From NCBI GenBank assembly GCA_028692035.1, contig JAQUYD010000016.1:1-42974 (forward strand): 42,974 bases of DNA, in the 5' to 3' direction. The first letter of the stretch is position 1. Every line of letters begins with the position of its first letter. Under the pieces are notes generated by a model. The model was not told the origin of the DNA, did no database searches, and was given only the letters and a program-made list of their open reading frames with translations. This DNA comes from Oscillospiraceae bacterium (GTDB lineage Bacteria; Bacillota; Clostridia; Oscillospirales; Ruminococcaceae). Position numbers and translations under genes: made by a program. This document shows positions 8,786 to 18,235 of this stretch, in pieces.

Positions 8786-10039
8786 CTATGCGTACAAGGG
8801 GAATTTGGCGCAGGTTTCGTTTACCTCGGCGCGGATTGTATCGGCAGAAGCCTCAAAATCCGTTGCGGCCAGGTAGATCCACCGGGCAATCTTTTCCATC
8901 TCTTCTTCGCCAAAGCCGCGGCTGGTCACATAAGGGGTGCCCACCCGAATGCCACTGGTGACGAAGGGCTTTTCCGGGTCGTCGGGGATGGCGTTTTTGT
9001 TGACGGTGATATACACCTCGTCCAGCCGCCGCTCCAGCTCCTTGCCGGTGATGTGCATCGAGCGCAGATCCAAAAGCAGCAGATGGTTGTCGGTGCCGCC
9101 GCCCACCAGGTCAAAGCCCTCCTTTGTCAGGGCTTGGGCCAGATGCGCCGCGTTTTCTATGATTTTCTTTTGATATGCTTTGAATTCCGGCTTTAGCGCT
9201 TCCCCAAAGCAGACGGCTTTTCCGGCGATGATGTGTTCCAGCGGGCCGCCCTGGGTACCGGGGAAAATGGCTTTGTCGATCTGTTTGGCCAATGCCTCTT
9301 TGCAGAGGATCATGCCGCCCCGAGGGCCCCGCAGGGTCTTATGGGTGGTGGTGGTCACCACGTCGGCATAAGGCACGGGGGATTGGTGCAATCCCGCCGC
9401 CACCAGTCCGGCGATGTGGGCCATGTCTACCATCAGGTAGGCGCCACAGGCGTCGGCCGCCTGACGGAACTGGGCAAAGTCGATGGATCGGGCGTAGGCC
9501 GAAGCGCCGGCCACGATCAGCTTTGGTTTGTGTTCCAGGGCCAGCCGCATCAGCGCGTCATAGTCGATTCTACCGGTTTTGGCATCTACGCCGTAGGGGA
9601 CAAAGTTGTAATACAGGCCGGACATATTGACCGGGGAGCCGTGGGTCAGATGGCCGCCGTGGGCCAGATTCATGCCCAGTACCGTGTCGCCGGGCTTGAG
9701 CAGGGCGAAATAAACGGCGAAATTGGCCTGCGCGCCGGAATGGGGCTGTACGTTGGCGTGTTCCGCCCCAAACAGCTTTTTCGCCCGTTCAATGGCCAGC
9801 GTTTCCACCTTGTCCACGCACTGGCAGCCGCCGTAGTACCGTTTTCCGGGATAGCCTTCGGCGTATTTGTTGGTGAGGACCGATCCCATGGCGGCCATAA
9901 CAGCCGGAGAGACCAGGTTTTCAGAGGCGATCAGTTCGATGTTTCTTCTTTGGCGGGCCAGCTCTTCGTGCATGGCTTCGCCGACTTCGGCGTCGTGTTG
10001 TGCCACAAAGCCGATGGTATCCAGCATATCCGCGTACAT
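8786..10039 (-). CDS. glyA: Serine hydroxymethyltransferase
   Basis: 417 residues. PLP enzyme interconverting serine plus tetrahydrofolate with glycine plus 5,10-methylene-THF, the main one-carbon source. The PLP lysine is K234 in the signature [14 protein letters not shown]; the N-terminal NIELIASEN, the YPGKRYYGG loop (63-71) and VDMAHIAGL (204-212) are all standard. The start is ATG 10039, preceded by AAAGGA; an in-frame extension to 10093 lacks an SD and is rich in basic and proline residues, so it is not used. It has its own promoter at 10129-10157. Confidence 0.97.
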   Translation of the reverse strand: MYADMLDTIGFVAQHDAEVGEAMHEELARQRRNIELIASENLVSPAVMAAMGSVLTNKYAEGYPGKRYYGGCQCVDKVETLAIERAKKLFGAEHANVQPHSGAQANFAVYFALLKPGDTVLGMNLAHGGHLTHGSPVNMSGLYYNFVPYGVDAKTGRIDYDALMRLALEHKPKLIVAGASAYARSIDFAQFRQAADACGAYLMVDMAHIAGLVAAGLHQSPVPYADVVTTTTHKTLRGPRGGMILCKEALAKQIDKAIFPGTQGGPLEHIIAGKAVCFGEALKPEFKAYQKKIIENAAHLAQALTKEGFDLVGGGTDNHLLLLDLRSMHITGKELERRLDEVYITVNKNAIPDDPEKPFVTSGIRVGTPYVTSRGFGEEEMEKIARWIYLAATDFEASADTIRAEVNETCAKFPLYA

Positions 10040-10128
10040 GAGATCATCCTTTCTTTTGCGGGAGGGGTCAGGATCCGGCCCGCGTATAACCATTTAACGC
10101 TTTGCTCAAGGAGCGTTTCTTCTTTTTC

Positions 10129-10157
10129 ATTATAATAACTGCGCCGTCAGAAAGCAA
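10129..10157 (-). promoter_or_regulatory. Promoter of glyA
   Basis: On the minus strand TTGCTT (10152-10157), 17-base spacer, TATAAT (10129-10134). The leader downstream contains a short AACGCT/AGCGTT hairpin of unknown meaning. Confidence 0.75.
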
Positions 10158-10208
10158 CTTTTTCACAGGGGTGGGATCCGGCGGGTTTTACTGGGTGCCG
10201 GCCCGGAT

Positions 10209-11345
10209 TTATAAAATGCGGGCCAAAATCGAGTTGGAAAGCAAAAACCCCGCCGGCGTAAAGGCGAGCCGGTTGTTTTCCAGCCGCATATACCCGGCGG
10301 CGAGCATGGGCCGGGATTTTTGCCAAAGGCCGTCCCAGTCGTAATCTGGATAGCGGGAGGCAGCTTCTGCCCGGTCAATGCCCTGGCACAGGCGCAGCCC
10401 CAGCAGGGCAAATTCCGCCGGCCCGCCGCCTGGCCCGTCGTCCTGCAAGAGGGAAAGGGGGTCCTCCGCCGCCAGAAAGCCGCCCAAATCCCGGGGAAAG
10501 AACAGCCGCCGCCCGGCCATCAGGCTGTGGGCCGCCGGGCCCAGGCCAAGATACGCGGCGCCCAGCCAGTATTTGCAATTGTGGCGGCTGTGGAAACCGG
10601 GCTTTGCAAAATTGGAAATTTCGTATTGAAGAAAGCCGTGCCGCGCCAAAACTTCCACTGCGCGCAGATATAAATCCGCCTGCCCGTCGGGATCGAGGCA
10701 GCGGGCCGCCACGCCGTCCCGGTCAAAGGGGGTACCTGCCTCCACCTTCAAAAGATACGCGGAGATGTGGGAAACGCCGGTTTCGGCGCAGAAGGCGACG
10801 GACTTTTCCACCGATTGGGCTGTTTGCTGTGGAATTCCCAGCATCAGATCCAGCGAAAGGTTGGTAAAGCCAGCTTTTTGGGCGTGGGACACGGCCAAAG
10901 CCGCTTCCGCCGCCGTGTGCCGCCGCCCCAAAAGCCGCAGCTCCCCCTCGTCCGCCGACTGCATGCCAAAGGACAGCCGGGTGACCCCGGCGGCGTACAG
11001 TTCCCGCAGCGTCTCCTCCAGGGTGGCAGCAGGGTTTGCCTCCAGCGTGATCTCCGCCGCTGTCAACCCAAAATGCCGCCGGGCCGTCTCCAGGATCTTG
11101 TCAATGCGCCGCGCCCCCAAGAGGATGGGGGTGCCGCCGCCGAAGTAAAGGGAATCGGCCCGGCTGGGCCAGCGGGCGGCGGCCTGCTCCAGCGCCCGGC
11201 ACAGCTGCCGGGTATAAGCGTCCATCAGGGATTCTTCCGCCGGGACGGAATAGAAATTGCAGTAGGGGCATTTTGCTGTGCAGAAGGGCACATGGATGTA
11301 GATCCCCGACACTTTTTCCCGGATCATCTGCGGATAGCCGCTCAT
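10209..11345 (-). CDS. hemW: Radical SAM heme chaperone HemW
   Basis: 378 residues. Radical SAM protein of the HemW branch (formerly annotated as oxygen-independent coproporphyrinogen oxidase-like), which binds heme and delivers it to target proteins. The cluster motif is CTAKCPYC with C22, C26, C29, preceded by YIHVPF; the downstream YFGGGTP and the C-terminal HemN domain follow. True HemN enzymes carry an extra fourth cysteine next to the third (CxxxCxxCxC); here the position is Asn-Phe, which favours HemW. The ATG overlaps the methyltransferase stop by four bases (ATGA), so the two are translationally coupled. A second in-frame ATG six residues on is also possible. Confidence 0.9.
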   Translation of the reverse strand: MSGYPQMIREKVSGIYIHVPFCTAKCPYCNFYSVPAEESLMDAYTRQLCRALEQAAARWPSRADSLYFGGGTPILLGARRIDKILETARRHFGLTAAEITLEANPAATLEETLRELYAAGVTRLSFGMQSADEGELRLLGRRHTAAEAALAVSHAQKAGFTNLSLDLMLGIPQQTAQSVEKSVAFCAETGVSHISAYLLKVEAGTPFDRDGVAARCLDPDGQADLYLRAVEVLARHGFLQYEISNFAKPGFHSRHNCKYWLGAAYLGLGPAAHSLMAGRRLFFPRDLGGFLAAEDPLSLLQDDGPGGGPAEFALLGLRLCQGIDRAEAASRYPDYDWDGLWQKSRPMLAAGYMRLENNRLAFTPAGFLLSNSILARIL

Positions 11346-12115
11346 TTCACCGCCCTCGTGGCAAAATACTTGGCTGCGTACCGGCAGATCAGGTCGTCGT
11401 CCACATCCTCGTAAAACCCGGTGATAGAAAAGCCCGCCGCAGTCTGCCCGCCGATGAGCCTTTCCAGCGTGTGGCTGTATTGGATGGTCTCTTTTTCCCG
11501 CAGCACCCGGGAGACCTGTTCCGGCGTCAGCTCATCCAGCGAGCAGAAGGGCAGCTGGTTGGAGACGGTGAACCGGTTCTGATCCCAGTCCGGCCCGTCA
11601 AAGATATAGACGAACGGATTGGTTGCCCCGAACAAAAAGGAACCGCCCTTTTTAAGCACCCGATACACCTCGTCAAACACCGACTGTACCTCGGGAATAT
11701 AGGTCACCGATACCGGGCAGAACACCAGATCGAAAGCGCCATCGGCAAAGGCGTGCAGATCCCGCATGTCCCCGCGGACGACTTTTAAGGGTAGGTTTTC
11801 CCGCTGGGCAACGAGGCGGTCCTGGGTCAGCTGGGCCAGGGAGTTGTCGAATACGGTGACCTGCGCCCCGGTCGCCGACAAAATCGGCGCCTGTTGGCCG
11901 CCGCCGCTGGCCAGGCAAAGGATTTTTGTCCCGGCAAGCCTTTTTGGAAACCAGTCCCGGGGCACCGGCTTTTTGGCGGTGAGCAGGATGGAAAAAAGCC
12001 CTGCCCGGGCTGCGTCAATCTCCTCGCGGGAGACGGGCACCGTCCATTGATTGGCGTTTTTGACCTGGTTGTCCCAGGCTTCGGCGTTGTGGGAAATCAC
12101 ATCCACAGCCGTCAT
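11342..12115 (-). CDS. Class I SAM-dependent methyltransferase
   Basis: 257 residues with a Rossmann-like core: motif I LCLASGGGQQAPIL (about 70-83) that binds S-adenosylmethionine, an acidic strand end FDNS, motif II region VRGDMRDL, and CPVSVTYIP. It belongs to the broad methyltransferase-11/25 type; its substrate cannot be inferred. ATG 12115 follows AAGGAGGG with ideal spacing. It is four-base overlapped with hemW downstream; upstream is the lepA terminator. No separate promoter is evident, so it may depend on partial read-through from lepA. Confidence 0.85.
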   Translation of the reverse strand: MTAVDVISHNAEAWDNQVKNANQWTVPVSREEIDAARAGLFSILLTAKKPVPRDWFPKRLAGTKILCLASGGGQQAPILSATGAQVTVFDNSLAQLTQDRLVAQRENLPLKVVRGDMRDLHAFADGAFDLVFCPVSVTYIPEVQSVFDEVYRVLKKGGSFLFGATNPFVYIFDGPDWDQNRFTVSNQLPFCSLDELTPEQVSRVLREKETIQYSHTLERLIGGQTAAGFSITGFYEDVDDDLICRYAAKYFATRAVK

Positions 12116-12162
12116 AAAAATCCCTCCTTGATAGGATGCCCGGTCAAAGGCCGGGCAAAGAC

Positions 12163-12192
12163 AAAAGGCCGCGGAGAAAGCCGCCGCGGCCT
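12163..12192 (-). terminator. Terminator of lepA
   Basis: A 9-bp GC stem (12166-12174 with 12184-12192, AGGCCGCGG/CCGCGGCCT) followed on the minus strand by TTTTGT. A second small hairpin (GCCCGG/CCGGGC, near 12139-12155) follows. Confidence 0.7.
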
Positions 12193-12215
12193 GACCGATT
12201 TCGGTTGGGGAAAGG

Positions 12216-14039
12216 CTAATCCAGTTTGAGCACCGACATAAATGCTTCCTGCGGCACCTCTACCGATCCCAGCTGGCGCATCCGCTTTTTGCCTTCCTTC
12301 TGTTTTTCCAAAAGTTTCTTTTTTCGGGTGATGTCGCCGCCGTAGCACTTGGCCAAAACGTCCTTGCGCATGGCCTTGACCGTTTCCCGGGCGATGACCT
12401 TGCCGCCGACCGCCGCTTGGATTGGCACCTCGAACAGCTGGCGCGGGATGTGTTCCTTCAGGTTTTCGGCCATTTTGCGGGCCCGGCCGTAGGCTTTGTC
12501 TGCGTGGACGATAAAGCTCAGGGCGTCCACCGCCTCGCCGTTTAACAGGATATCCAGTTTCACCAGCTTGGAGGGCTGGTAGCCGTCCAACTCATAGTCG
12601 TAGGAGGCATAGCCCTTGGTACGGGACTTAAGCGCGTCGAAAAAGTCGTAGACAATCTCGTTTAAGGGCAGGTCGTAGTGCAGCTCCACCCGGTCGGTGT
12701 CCAGATACTTGGTATCTTTGTAGATGCCCCGCCGCTCCTGGCACAGCTCCATAATGGAGCCGATGTACTGGGCCGGGGTGAAAATGCTGGCCTTGACATG
12801 GGGCTCCTCCGCCGCCGCGATCAAAGACGGGTCCGGGTAGTTGGTGGGGTTGTCGATGGTGATCACCGTGCCGTCGGTCAGATGGATCTTGTAAATAACG
12901 CTGGGTGCGGTGGTGATTAGGTCCAGGTTAAACTCCCGCTCCAGCCGCTCCTGGATGATTTCCATGTGCAAAAGGCCCAAAAATCCGCAGCGAAAGCCAA
13001 ATCCCAGAGCAATGGAGGTCTCCGGTTCAAAAGAGAGGGAAGCGTCGTTGAGTTGCAATTTTTCCAACGCATCCCGCAGGTCGGGATAGCGGGCGCCGTC
13101 CGCCGGATAGATGCCGCAGAACACCATGGGCACCGCTTGGCGGTAACCCGGCAGCGGCGCGTCGCAGGGGCGGTCCCGCAGGGTCACCGTATCGCCCACG
13201 GTGGTGTCCTGTACGTTTTTGATGCTGGCCGTGAGGTATCCCACCTGCCCGGCCTTGAGTTCGCCGCAGGGGACAAGGGCGGTGGCGCCCATGGTGCCGA
13301 CCTCCACCACCGAAAATTCGGCGCCGGTGGCCATCATGCGGATGGTATCGCCGGTGCGCAGGGTCCCCTCCTTCACCCGGATGTAGACGATGACCCCTTT
13401 GTAGCTGTCGTAATAGGAATCGAAGATCAGCGCCTTCAAGGGCGCCTCCGAATCGCCTTGCGGCGCGGGGATATCGGTGATGACCCGTTCTAAAACTTCT
13501 TCGATGTTCACGCCGTTTTTGGCCGAGATCCGCGGCGCGTCCAGGCAGGGGATGCCGATCACGTCCTCCACCTCCCGGGCCACCCGCAGGGGGTCGGCGG
13601 CAGGCAGATCGATTTTGTTGATCACCGGCACAACCTCCAGATCGTGCTCGATGGCAAGGTAGGTGTTGGCCAGGGTTTGGGCCTCAATGCCCTGGGAGGC
13701 GTCCACCACCAGAAGGGCCCCTTCGCAGGCGGCCAGCGAACGGGAGACTTCATAGTTAAAGTCCACATGTCCGGGGGTGTCGATCAGGTTAAAGTCGTAC
13801 ACCTGCCCGTCCTTGGCGGTGTATGCCAGCCGGACAGCCCGGGCCTTGATGGTGATGCCCCGTTCTCGTTCAATGTCCATATTATCCAAAAGCTGCTCTT
13901 CCATGTCCCGTTTGGCAACGGTGCTGGTCAGCTCCAAAATCCGGTCGGCCAAGGTGGATTTGCCGTGGTCGATGTGGGCGATGATGCAAAAATTGCGGGT
14001 GTGCTCTAAAATCGGGTCGATCTGCGCCAAACTGTTCAC
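12216..14039 (-). CDS. lepA: Elongation factor 4 (LepA) GTPase
   Basis: 607 residues, full length. Translational GTPase LepA/EF4, which binds the ribosome and can back-translocate it or aid subunit maturation. G1 AHIDHGKST (about 20-28), switch I with RGITIKA, G3 DTPGH and G4 NKIDLP are intact. The EF-G-like domains II, III and V follow, and the C-terminal domain unique to LepA ends the protein with [20 protein letters not shown], a diagnostic segment. Own promoter at 14078-14106. In Bacillus, lepA precedes hemN/hemW; here hemW is also nearby downstream, separated by a methyltransferase gene. Confidence 0.98.
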   Translation of the reverse strand: MNSLAQIDPILEHTRNFCIIAHIDHGKSTLADRILELTSTVAKRDMEEQLLDNMDIERERGITIKARAVRLAYTAKDGQVYDFNLIDTPGHVDFNYEVSRSLAACEGALLVVDASQGIEAQTLANTYLAIEHDLEVVPVINKIDLPAADPLRVAREVEDVIGIPCLDAPRISAKNGVNIEEVLERVITDIPAPQGDSEAPLKALIFDSYYDSYKGVIVYIRVKEGTLRTGDTIRMMATGAEFSVVEVGTMGATALVPCGELKAGQVGYLTASIKNVQDTTVGDTVTLRDRPCDAPLPGYRQAVPMVFCGIYPADGARYPDLRDALEKLQLNDASLSFEPETSIALGFGFRCGFLGLLHMEIIQERLEREFNLDLITTAPSVIYKIHLTDGTVITIDNPTNYPDPSLIAAAEEPHVKASIFTPAQYIGSIMELCQERRGIYKDTKYLDTDRVELHYDLPLNEIVYDFFDALKSRTKGYASYDYELDGYQPSKLVKLDILLNGEAVDALSFIVHADKAYGRARKMAENLKEHIPRQLFEVPIQAAVGGKVIARETVKAMRKDVLAKCYGGDITRKKKLLEKQKEGKKRMRQLGSVEVPQEAFMSVLKLD

Positions 14040-14077
14040 CTCTGTATTCTTTTGCGGATAGATCTATAATCAAAATC

Positions 14078-14106
14078 AGTATAGCATATTTGTCCGCCAG
14101 GCACAA
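14078..14106 (-). promoter_or_regulatory. Promoter of lepA
   Basis: Minus strand TTGTGC (14101-14106), 17-base spacer, TATACT (14078-14083), 39 bases upstream of the ATG. The rest of the lepA-hndD gap (14040-14301) holds only this and the hnd terminator. Confidence 0.75.
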
Positions 14107-14240
14107 TGAAAAATCACGCAGGGTTCGCGGTACTTTTTCCGTTAGGATACGCAGTTGGCGCCGCGTTTTCCGTATGCGGTTGCGCCCCGGGGTTTGGCAG
14201 ATACAGAAACCATCGATCTGATTTTTGCGCCGATAACAAA

Positions 14241-14268
14241 CAAGACGGCATAGCAAGATGCTATGCCG
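14241..14268 (-). terminator. Terminator of the hydrogenase operon
   Basis: A 9-bp perfect stem (CGGCATAGC/GCTATGCCG, 14246-14254 with 14260-14268), loop of five, followed on the minus strand by a T-rich tail TCTTGTTTGTT. It lies 33 bases after the hndD stop. Confidence 0.7.
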
Positions 14269-14301
14269 CCCTGAATAACGGGATCTTTGCCGCCCCCAAG
14301 A

Positions 14302-16044
14302 TTAGAAGCGGTTGCGTTTTTTGTAGCTGGTGTGGAGGATTTCATGGGCCTTGTGGGAGCCATAGCTTCCCAGATAGGTCTCGTACACCTCTTTGACCAC
14401 CGGGTTTTCGTGGGATTTGCGGATCGCTTTGCTTTCGTCGTTCTCGTACAAAGCCGCCGCGCGCCGCGCCTTCAGATCAATGAAGTTGCGGACCGCTGTC
14501 GGCTGTACCGGCTGGCCGCCGCCGTTAACGCAGCCGCCCGGACAGCCCATGATCTCGATGAAGTGGTAGCTCTTCTCGCCGGATTTGACCGACTCGAGTA
14601 CTTTTTTGGCGTTTTTCAGGCCGGATGCTACGCAGACATTCAGCTCCAGATCGCCGATCTTGTAGGTTGCTTCTTTGATCCCCTGGGTGCCGCGGACTTC
14701 GCCGAACGCAACGGCCTCGCCGTTTTCGCCGGTGATCCATTCCTTGGCGGTACGCAAAGCCGCTTCCATTACGCCGCCGGTGGCGCCGAAGATCACGCCC
14801 GCGCCGGTGGAGGTGCCCAAAGGCGCGTCGAATTCTTCATCCGGCAGCTTGGGCAGGTACATACCGGCGCGCTCGATCATACGGGCCAATTCGCGGGTGG
14901 TCAGGGCAACGTCCACGTCCGGATAGCCGGAAGCGGATTCGTCCTCACGCTTGGTTTCGAACTTTTTGGCGGTACAGGGCATAATACCGACCACGAAAAT
15001 GTCTTTGGGATCAATGCCGGTTTTCTCCGCGTACCAGGTCTTGGCCAGCGCGCCGAACATCTGCTGCGGCGATTTGCAGGTAGACAGGTTCTCGGTGAAT
15101 TCCGGATAGTAATGTTCGCAGTATTTGACCCAGCCGGGGGAGCAGGAGGTGATCATCGGCAGCTTGCCGCCGTTTTTGATCCGCTCGACCAGCTCGTTGG
15201 CCTCTTCTACGATGGTCATGTCCGCGGCAAAGTCGGTGTCGTAAACGCCGTCAAAGCCCAGGCGGCGCAGGGCCGCGACCATTTTGCCTTCCACGTTGGT
15301 GCCAATGTGCATCCCAAACGCTTCGCCCAAGGTCACGCGGATAGAAGGCGCAGTCTGGACGATTACATGTTTGGTCGGGTCGCCCAGCGCGCGCCATACG
15401 TCCTTGGTGTTGTCCTTCTCCGCCAGCGCGCCGGTGGGGCAGACAACGATACACTGGCCGCAGGATACGCAGGCCACGTCGGACAGGTTCTGGTTAAAGG
15501 CGGTGCCGATATGGGTGTTAAAGCCGCGCCCGTTGGGCCCGATGATCGCAACATCCTGCCATTTGGCGCAGGCAGCGGCGCAGCGGCGGCACAGTACGCA
15601 TTTGGAGTTGTCACGCACCATATGTACGGCGGAATCGTCGTAATCGCTGGCGGGTTTCTCGCCGTCATACAGGGTCTCGTCATAGATGCGGAAGTCCTTG
15701 CACAGTTTCTGCAGCTCACAGTTGCCGGAGCGCACGCAGGACAGGCAGGAACGGTTGTGGGTGGAAAGGATCAGCTCCAGGTTGGTCTTGCGGGAAGCGA
15801 AAACACGTTTGGAGTTGGTCAGGATCTCCATGCCCTCGGCCACCGGATAAACGCAGGCGGCGACCAGATTTCTCATACCGACGACTTCTACGACGCAGAT
15901 ACGGCAGGCGCCGATCTCGTTGATTTCTTTTAAGAAGCACAGGGTGGGGATTTCGATCCCATGCATTCTGGCGGCCTCCAAAATGGTGCTGCCGGCCGGT
16001 ACGGACAAGGGCATACCGTTAATTTCGATATTTACCATTTCCAT
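14302..16044 (-). CDS. hndD: NAD(P)H-dependent [FeFe]-hydrogenase catalytic subunit
   Basis: 580 residues, the length of HndD/HydA of tri- and tetrameric enzymes. An N-terminal [2Fe-2S] domain (C36, C47, C50, C64), a His-Cys3 [4Fe-4S] motif (H96, C100, C103, C109) and two ferredoxin-type [4Fe-4S] motifs (C149-C159 and C192-C202) feed the H-cluster domain. H-cluster motifs: L1 TSCSPGW (299-305), L2 MPCTAKKFE (355-363), L3 EIMGCPGGCVNGGGQP (497-512). L1 departs from the canonical TSCCPxW by Ser302 beside the proline. It catalyses reversible H2 formation in the cytoplasm with electrons from HndA/HndC and probably ferredoxin. Last gene of the hnd operon; SD AAGGAGTG. HydE/F/G maturases are not in the window. 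The gene symbol follows the Desulfovibrio nomenclature. Confidence 0.95.
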   Translation of the reverse strand: MEMVNIEINGMPLSVPAGSTILEAARMHGIEIPTLCFLKEINEIGACRICVVEVVGMRNLVAACVYPVAEGMEILTNSKRVFASRKTNLELILSTHNRSCLSCVRSGNCELQKLCKDFRIYDETLYDGEKPASDYDDSAVHMVRDNSKCVLCRRCAAACAKWQDVAIIGPNGRGFNTHIGTAFNQNLSDVACVSCGQCIVVCPTGALAEKDNTKDVWRALGDPTKHVIVQTAPSIRVTLGEAFGMHIGTNVEGKMVAALRRLGFDGVYDTDFAADMTIVEEANELVERIKNGGKLPMITSCSPGWVKYCEHYYPEFTENLSTCKSPQQMFGALAKTWYAEKTGIDPKDIFVVGIMPCTAKKFETKREDESASGYPDVDVALTTRELARMIERAGMYLPKLPDEEFDAPLGTSTGAGVIFGATGGVMEAALRTAKEWITGENGEAVAFGEVRGTQGIKEATYKIGDLELNVCVASGLKNAKKVLESVKSGEKSYHFIEIMGCPGGCVNGGGQPVQPTAVRNFIDLKARRAAALYENDESKAIRKSHENPVVKEVYETYLGSYGSHKAHEILHTSYKKRNRF

Positions 16045-16061
16045 TGTGGTACACTCCTTCC

Positions 16062-17849
16062 TTATTTTTTGTAGATAGCGCCGAACTTACATTTTTCCAT
16101 GCAGGCGCCGCACTTGAGACATTTCGCGGGATCGATGACATGAGGCTGCTTCACGGTGCCGGAGATGGCGTCCGCCGGGCAGGCTCTTGCGCACAAGGTA
16201 CAGCCCTTGCACTTCTCGCGGTCGATGACATAGCTCAACAGCGCTTTACATACGCCGGCCGGGCACTTCTTGTCAACGATATGAGCAACATATTCATCCC
16301 GGAAATACTTCAAGGTAGAGAGTACCGGGTTGGGGGCAGATTGGCCGAGGCCGCACAGGGAGTTGGCCTTGATGTGGTAGCACAGCTCTTCCATCTTATC
16401 CAGGTCTTCCATGGTTCCCTTGCCCTTGGTGATCTTGTCCAGCATTTCCAAAAGGCGCTTGGTGCCGATCCGGCAGGGGGTGCACTTGCCGCAGCTTTCA
16501 TCTACGGTAAATTCCAGGAAGAACTTGGCGATATCCACCATACAGGTGTCCTCGTCCATGACGATCAGACCGCCGGAGCCCATCATAGAGCCGATGGAGA
16601 TCAGGTTGTCGTAGTCCACGGGGATATCAATCAGCGAAGCGGGGATACAGCCACCGGAAGGGCCGCCGGTCTGCGCCGCTTTGAATTTTTTGCCGTTGGG
16701 AATGCCGCCGCCGATTTCCTCGACGATCTCCCGCAGGGTCGTGCCCATGGGGACCTCTACCAGGCCGGTGTTGTGGATTTTGCCGCCCAGGGCAAAAACC
16801 TTGGTACCTTTGGATTTCTCGGTGCCCATAGAGGCGAACCAGTCGGCCCCCTTGAGGATAATCTGGGGGATGTTGGCGCAGGTTTCTACGTTGTTGAGCA
16901 CGGTGGGCCGATCAAACAAGCCCTTGACCGCCGGGAACGGCGGGCGGGGGCGGGGCTCGCCGCGGTGGCCTTCGATAGAGGTCATCAGCGCGGTCTCTTC
17001 GCCGCAGACAAAAGCGCCTGCGCCCAAACGCAGCTCAATGTCAAAGTCAAATCCGGTGCCCAGGATGTTTTTGCCCAGCAGGCCGTTTTCCCGGGCCTGG
17101 CCGATGGCGATCTCCAAACGCTTGACCGCGATGGGGTACTCGGCACGGACATAGATGAAACCTTGGTTTGCGCCGATGGCGTAGCCGGCAATGGCCATCG
17201 CCTCCAGCACCACATGGGGGTCGCCTTCCAAAACGGAACGATCCATAAACGCGCCGGGGTCGCCTTCGTCGGCGTTGCAGCAGACATACTTCTGGCCGGC
17301 GGGCTGCGCCGCAGCAAAGCTCCATTTCACGCCGGTGGGGAAACCGCCGCCGCCGCGTCCGCGCAGGCCGGAGTCTTTAATGGTCTGGATGACCTGGTCG
17401 GGGGTCATTTCGGTCAGGGCCTTGCCCAGCGCCATGTAGCCGTCCAGGCCGATATATTCATTGATATTCTCCGGGTCGATCACGCCGCAGTTTTTCAGCG
17501 CCACACGTTTTTGCTTGGCATAGAACTGGGTGTGGTTCAGGGATTTGATCGTGTCCTCCTGCACCGTTTCCTGGTACAAAAGGCGGGTAACGATACGGCC
17601 CTTGAGCAGATGCTCGGAAACAATTTCGGGAATATCCTCAGGCTTGACCATGCTGTAAAAAGCGCCTTCGGGATAGATGATCATGATGGGGCCCAAAGCG
17701 CAAAGGCCGAAGCAGCCGGTTTTGATCACTTTGATCTCTTCGGTCAGCTTGTTCTCCTGGAGCTCCCGCTCCAGCGCTTCGACAATCCGTTCGCTGCCGG
17801 AGGAGGTACAGCCTGTACCACCGCAGACCAGCACATGGGAACGATACAT
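16062..17849 (-). CDS. hndC: NuoF-like FMN/NADH-binding hydrogenase subunit
   Basis: 595 residues. NADH-oxidising subunit (HndC/HydB type). An N-terminal thioredoxin-like [2Fe-2S] domain carries CGGTGCTSSG and TGCFGLC; then the FMN/NADH fold with GRGGGGFPTGVKW and the SLBB region; a [4Fe-4S] site ESCGKCTPCRIGTKR with the distal Cys in CGLG; and a C-terminal double [4Fe-4S] ferredoxin (CKGCTLCARACP and CLKCGACMEKC). The start is ATG 17849 with AAGGAGG eight bases upstream; an in-frame upstream extension to 17930 overlaps hndB and is rejected. Bifurcating hydrogenases use this subunit to split NADH electrons; whether this enzyme bifurcates is an inference from subunit make-up. Confidence 0.95.
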   Translation of the reverse strand: MYRSHVLVCGGTGCTSSGSERIVEALERELQENKLTEEIKVIKTGCFGLCALGPIMIIYPEGAFYSMVKPEDIPEIVSEHLLKGRIVTRLLYQETVQEDTIKSLNHTQFYAKQKRVALKNCGVIDPENINEYIGLDGYMALGKALTEMTPDQVIQTIKDSGLRGRGGGGFPTGVKWSFAAAQPAGQKYVCCNADEGDPGAFMDRSVLEGDPHVVLEAMAIAGYAIGANQGFIYVRAEYPIAVKRLEIAIGQARENGLLGKNILGTGFDFDIELRLGAGAFVCGEETALMTSIEGHRGEPRPRPPFPAVKGLFDRPTVLNNVETCANIPQIILKGADWFASMGTEKSKGTKVFALGGKIHNTGLVEVPMGTTLREIVEEIGGGIPNGKKFKAAQTGGPSGGCIPASLIDIPVDYDNLISIGSMMGSGGLIVMDEDTCMVDIAKFFLEFTVDESCGKCTPCRIGTKRLLEMLDKITKGKGTMEDLDKMEELCYHIKANSLCGLGQSAPNPVLSTLKYFRDEYVAHIVDKKCPAGVCKALLSYVIDREKCKGCTLCARACPADAISGTVKQPHVIDPAKCLKCGACMEKCKFGAIYKK

Positions 17850-17862
17850 GTTGATTTCCTCC

Positions 17863-18234
17863 TTATTTTGTTTTTGCGCCAATGGTATACTCGGCCACCA
17901 CGTTGCCGTTGACCAGATGGTCGTTGACAACCTTAACCGCCATTTCAGGGGTCATTTTCACATAGGTGACCTTCTCTTTGCCGGGCTCGTAGACCTCGAC
18001 CACAGGCTCGTACTGGCAAATGCCGATGCAGCCGGTCTGGGCGATGGTCACATTTTGCAGGTTCCGTTTGGCGACCTCTTCAGTAAAGGCGGCCAAAACC
18101 GGGCGGGCGCCGGCGGCAATGCCGCAGGTAGCCATGCCGATGACGACGCGGGTGTTGCCCTCAGCGTCGTCGCGGACGCCGATCTTGCCTTTCATGGAAT
18201 CGCGAAGAGCCTGAAGCTCTGCTAAACTTTTCAT
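17863..18234 (-). CDS. hndB: Thioredoxin-like [2Fe-2S] hydrogenase subunit HndB
   Basis: 123 residues from ATG 18234. Small (2Fe-2S) ferredoxin-fold protein of HndB type, with GMATCGIAAGA near the N-terminus and QTGCIGICQYEP mid-protein; only three cysteines are visible in these motifs. It probably relays electrons between HndA and the core subunits. An SD GGAGGTG lies nine bases before ATG 18234; an earlier GTG at 18246 overlaps that SD and is not used. It starts two bases downstream of the ATPase stop and ends 13 bases before hndC, firmly inside the operon. Confidence 0.9.
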   Translation of the reverse strand: MKSLAELQALRDSMKGKIGVRDDAEGNTRVVIGMATCGIAAGARPVLAAFTEEVAKRNLQNVTIAQTGCIGICQYEPVVEVYEPGKEKVTYVKMTPEMAVKVVNDHLVNGNVVAEYTIGAKTK

Positions 18235-18235
18235 A

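Noticed and set aside
14287-17912. Very long plus-strand open frames (548 and 622 codons) opposite the hydrogenase genes
   Set aside because: They are antisense to hndD and hndC, which have full motif sets and SDs; the frames are compositional shadows of high-GC codon use with no recognisable domains.
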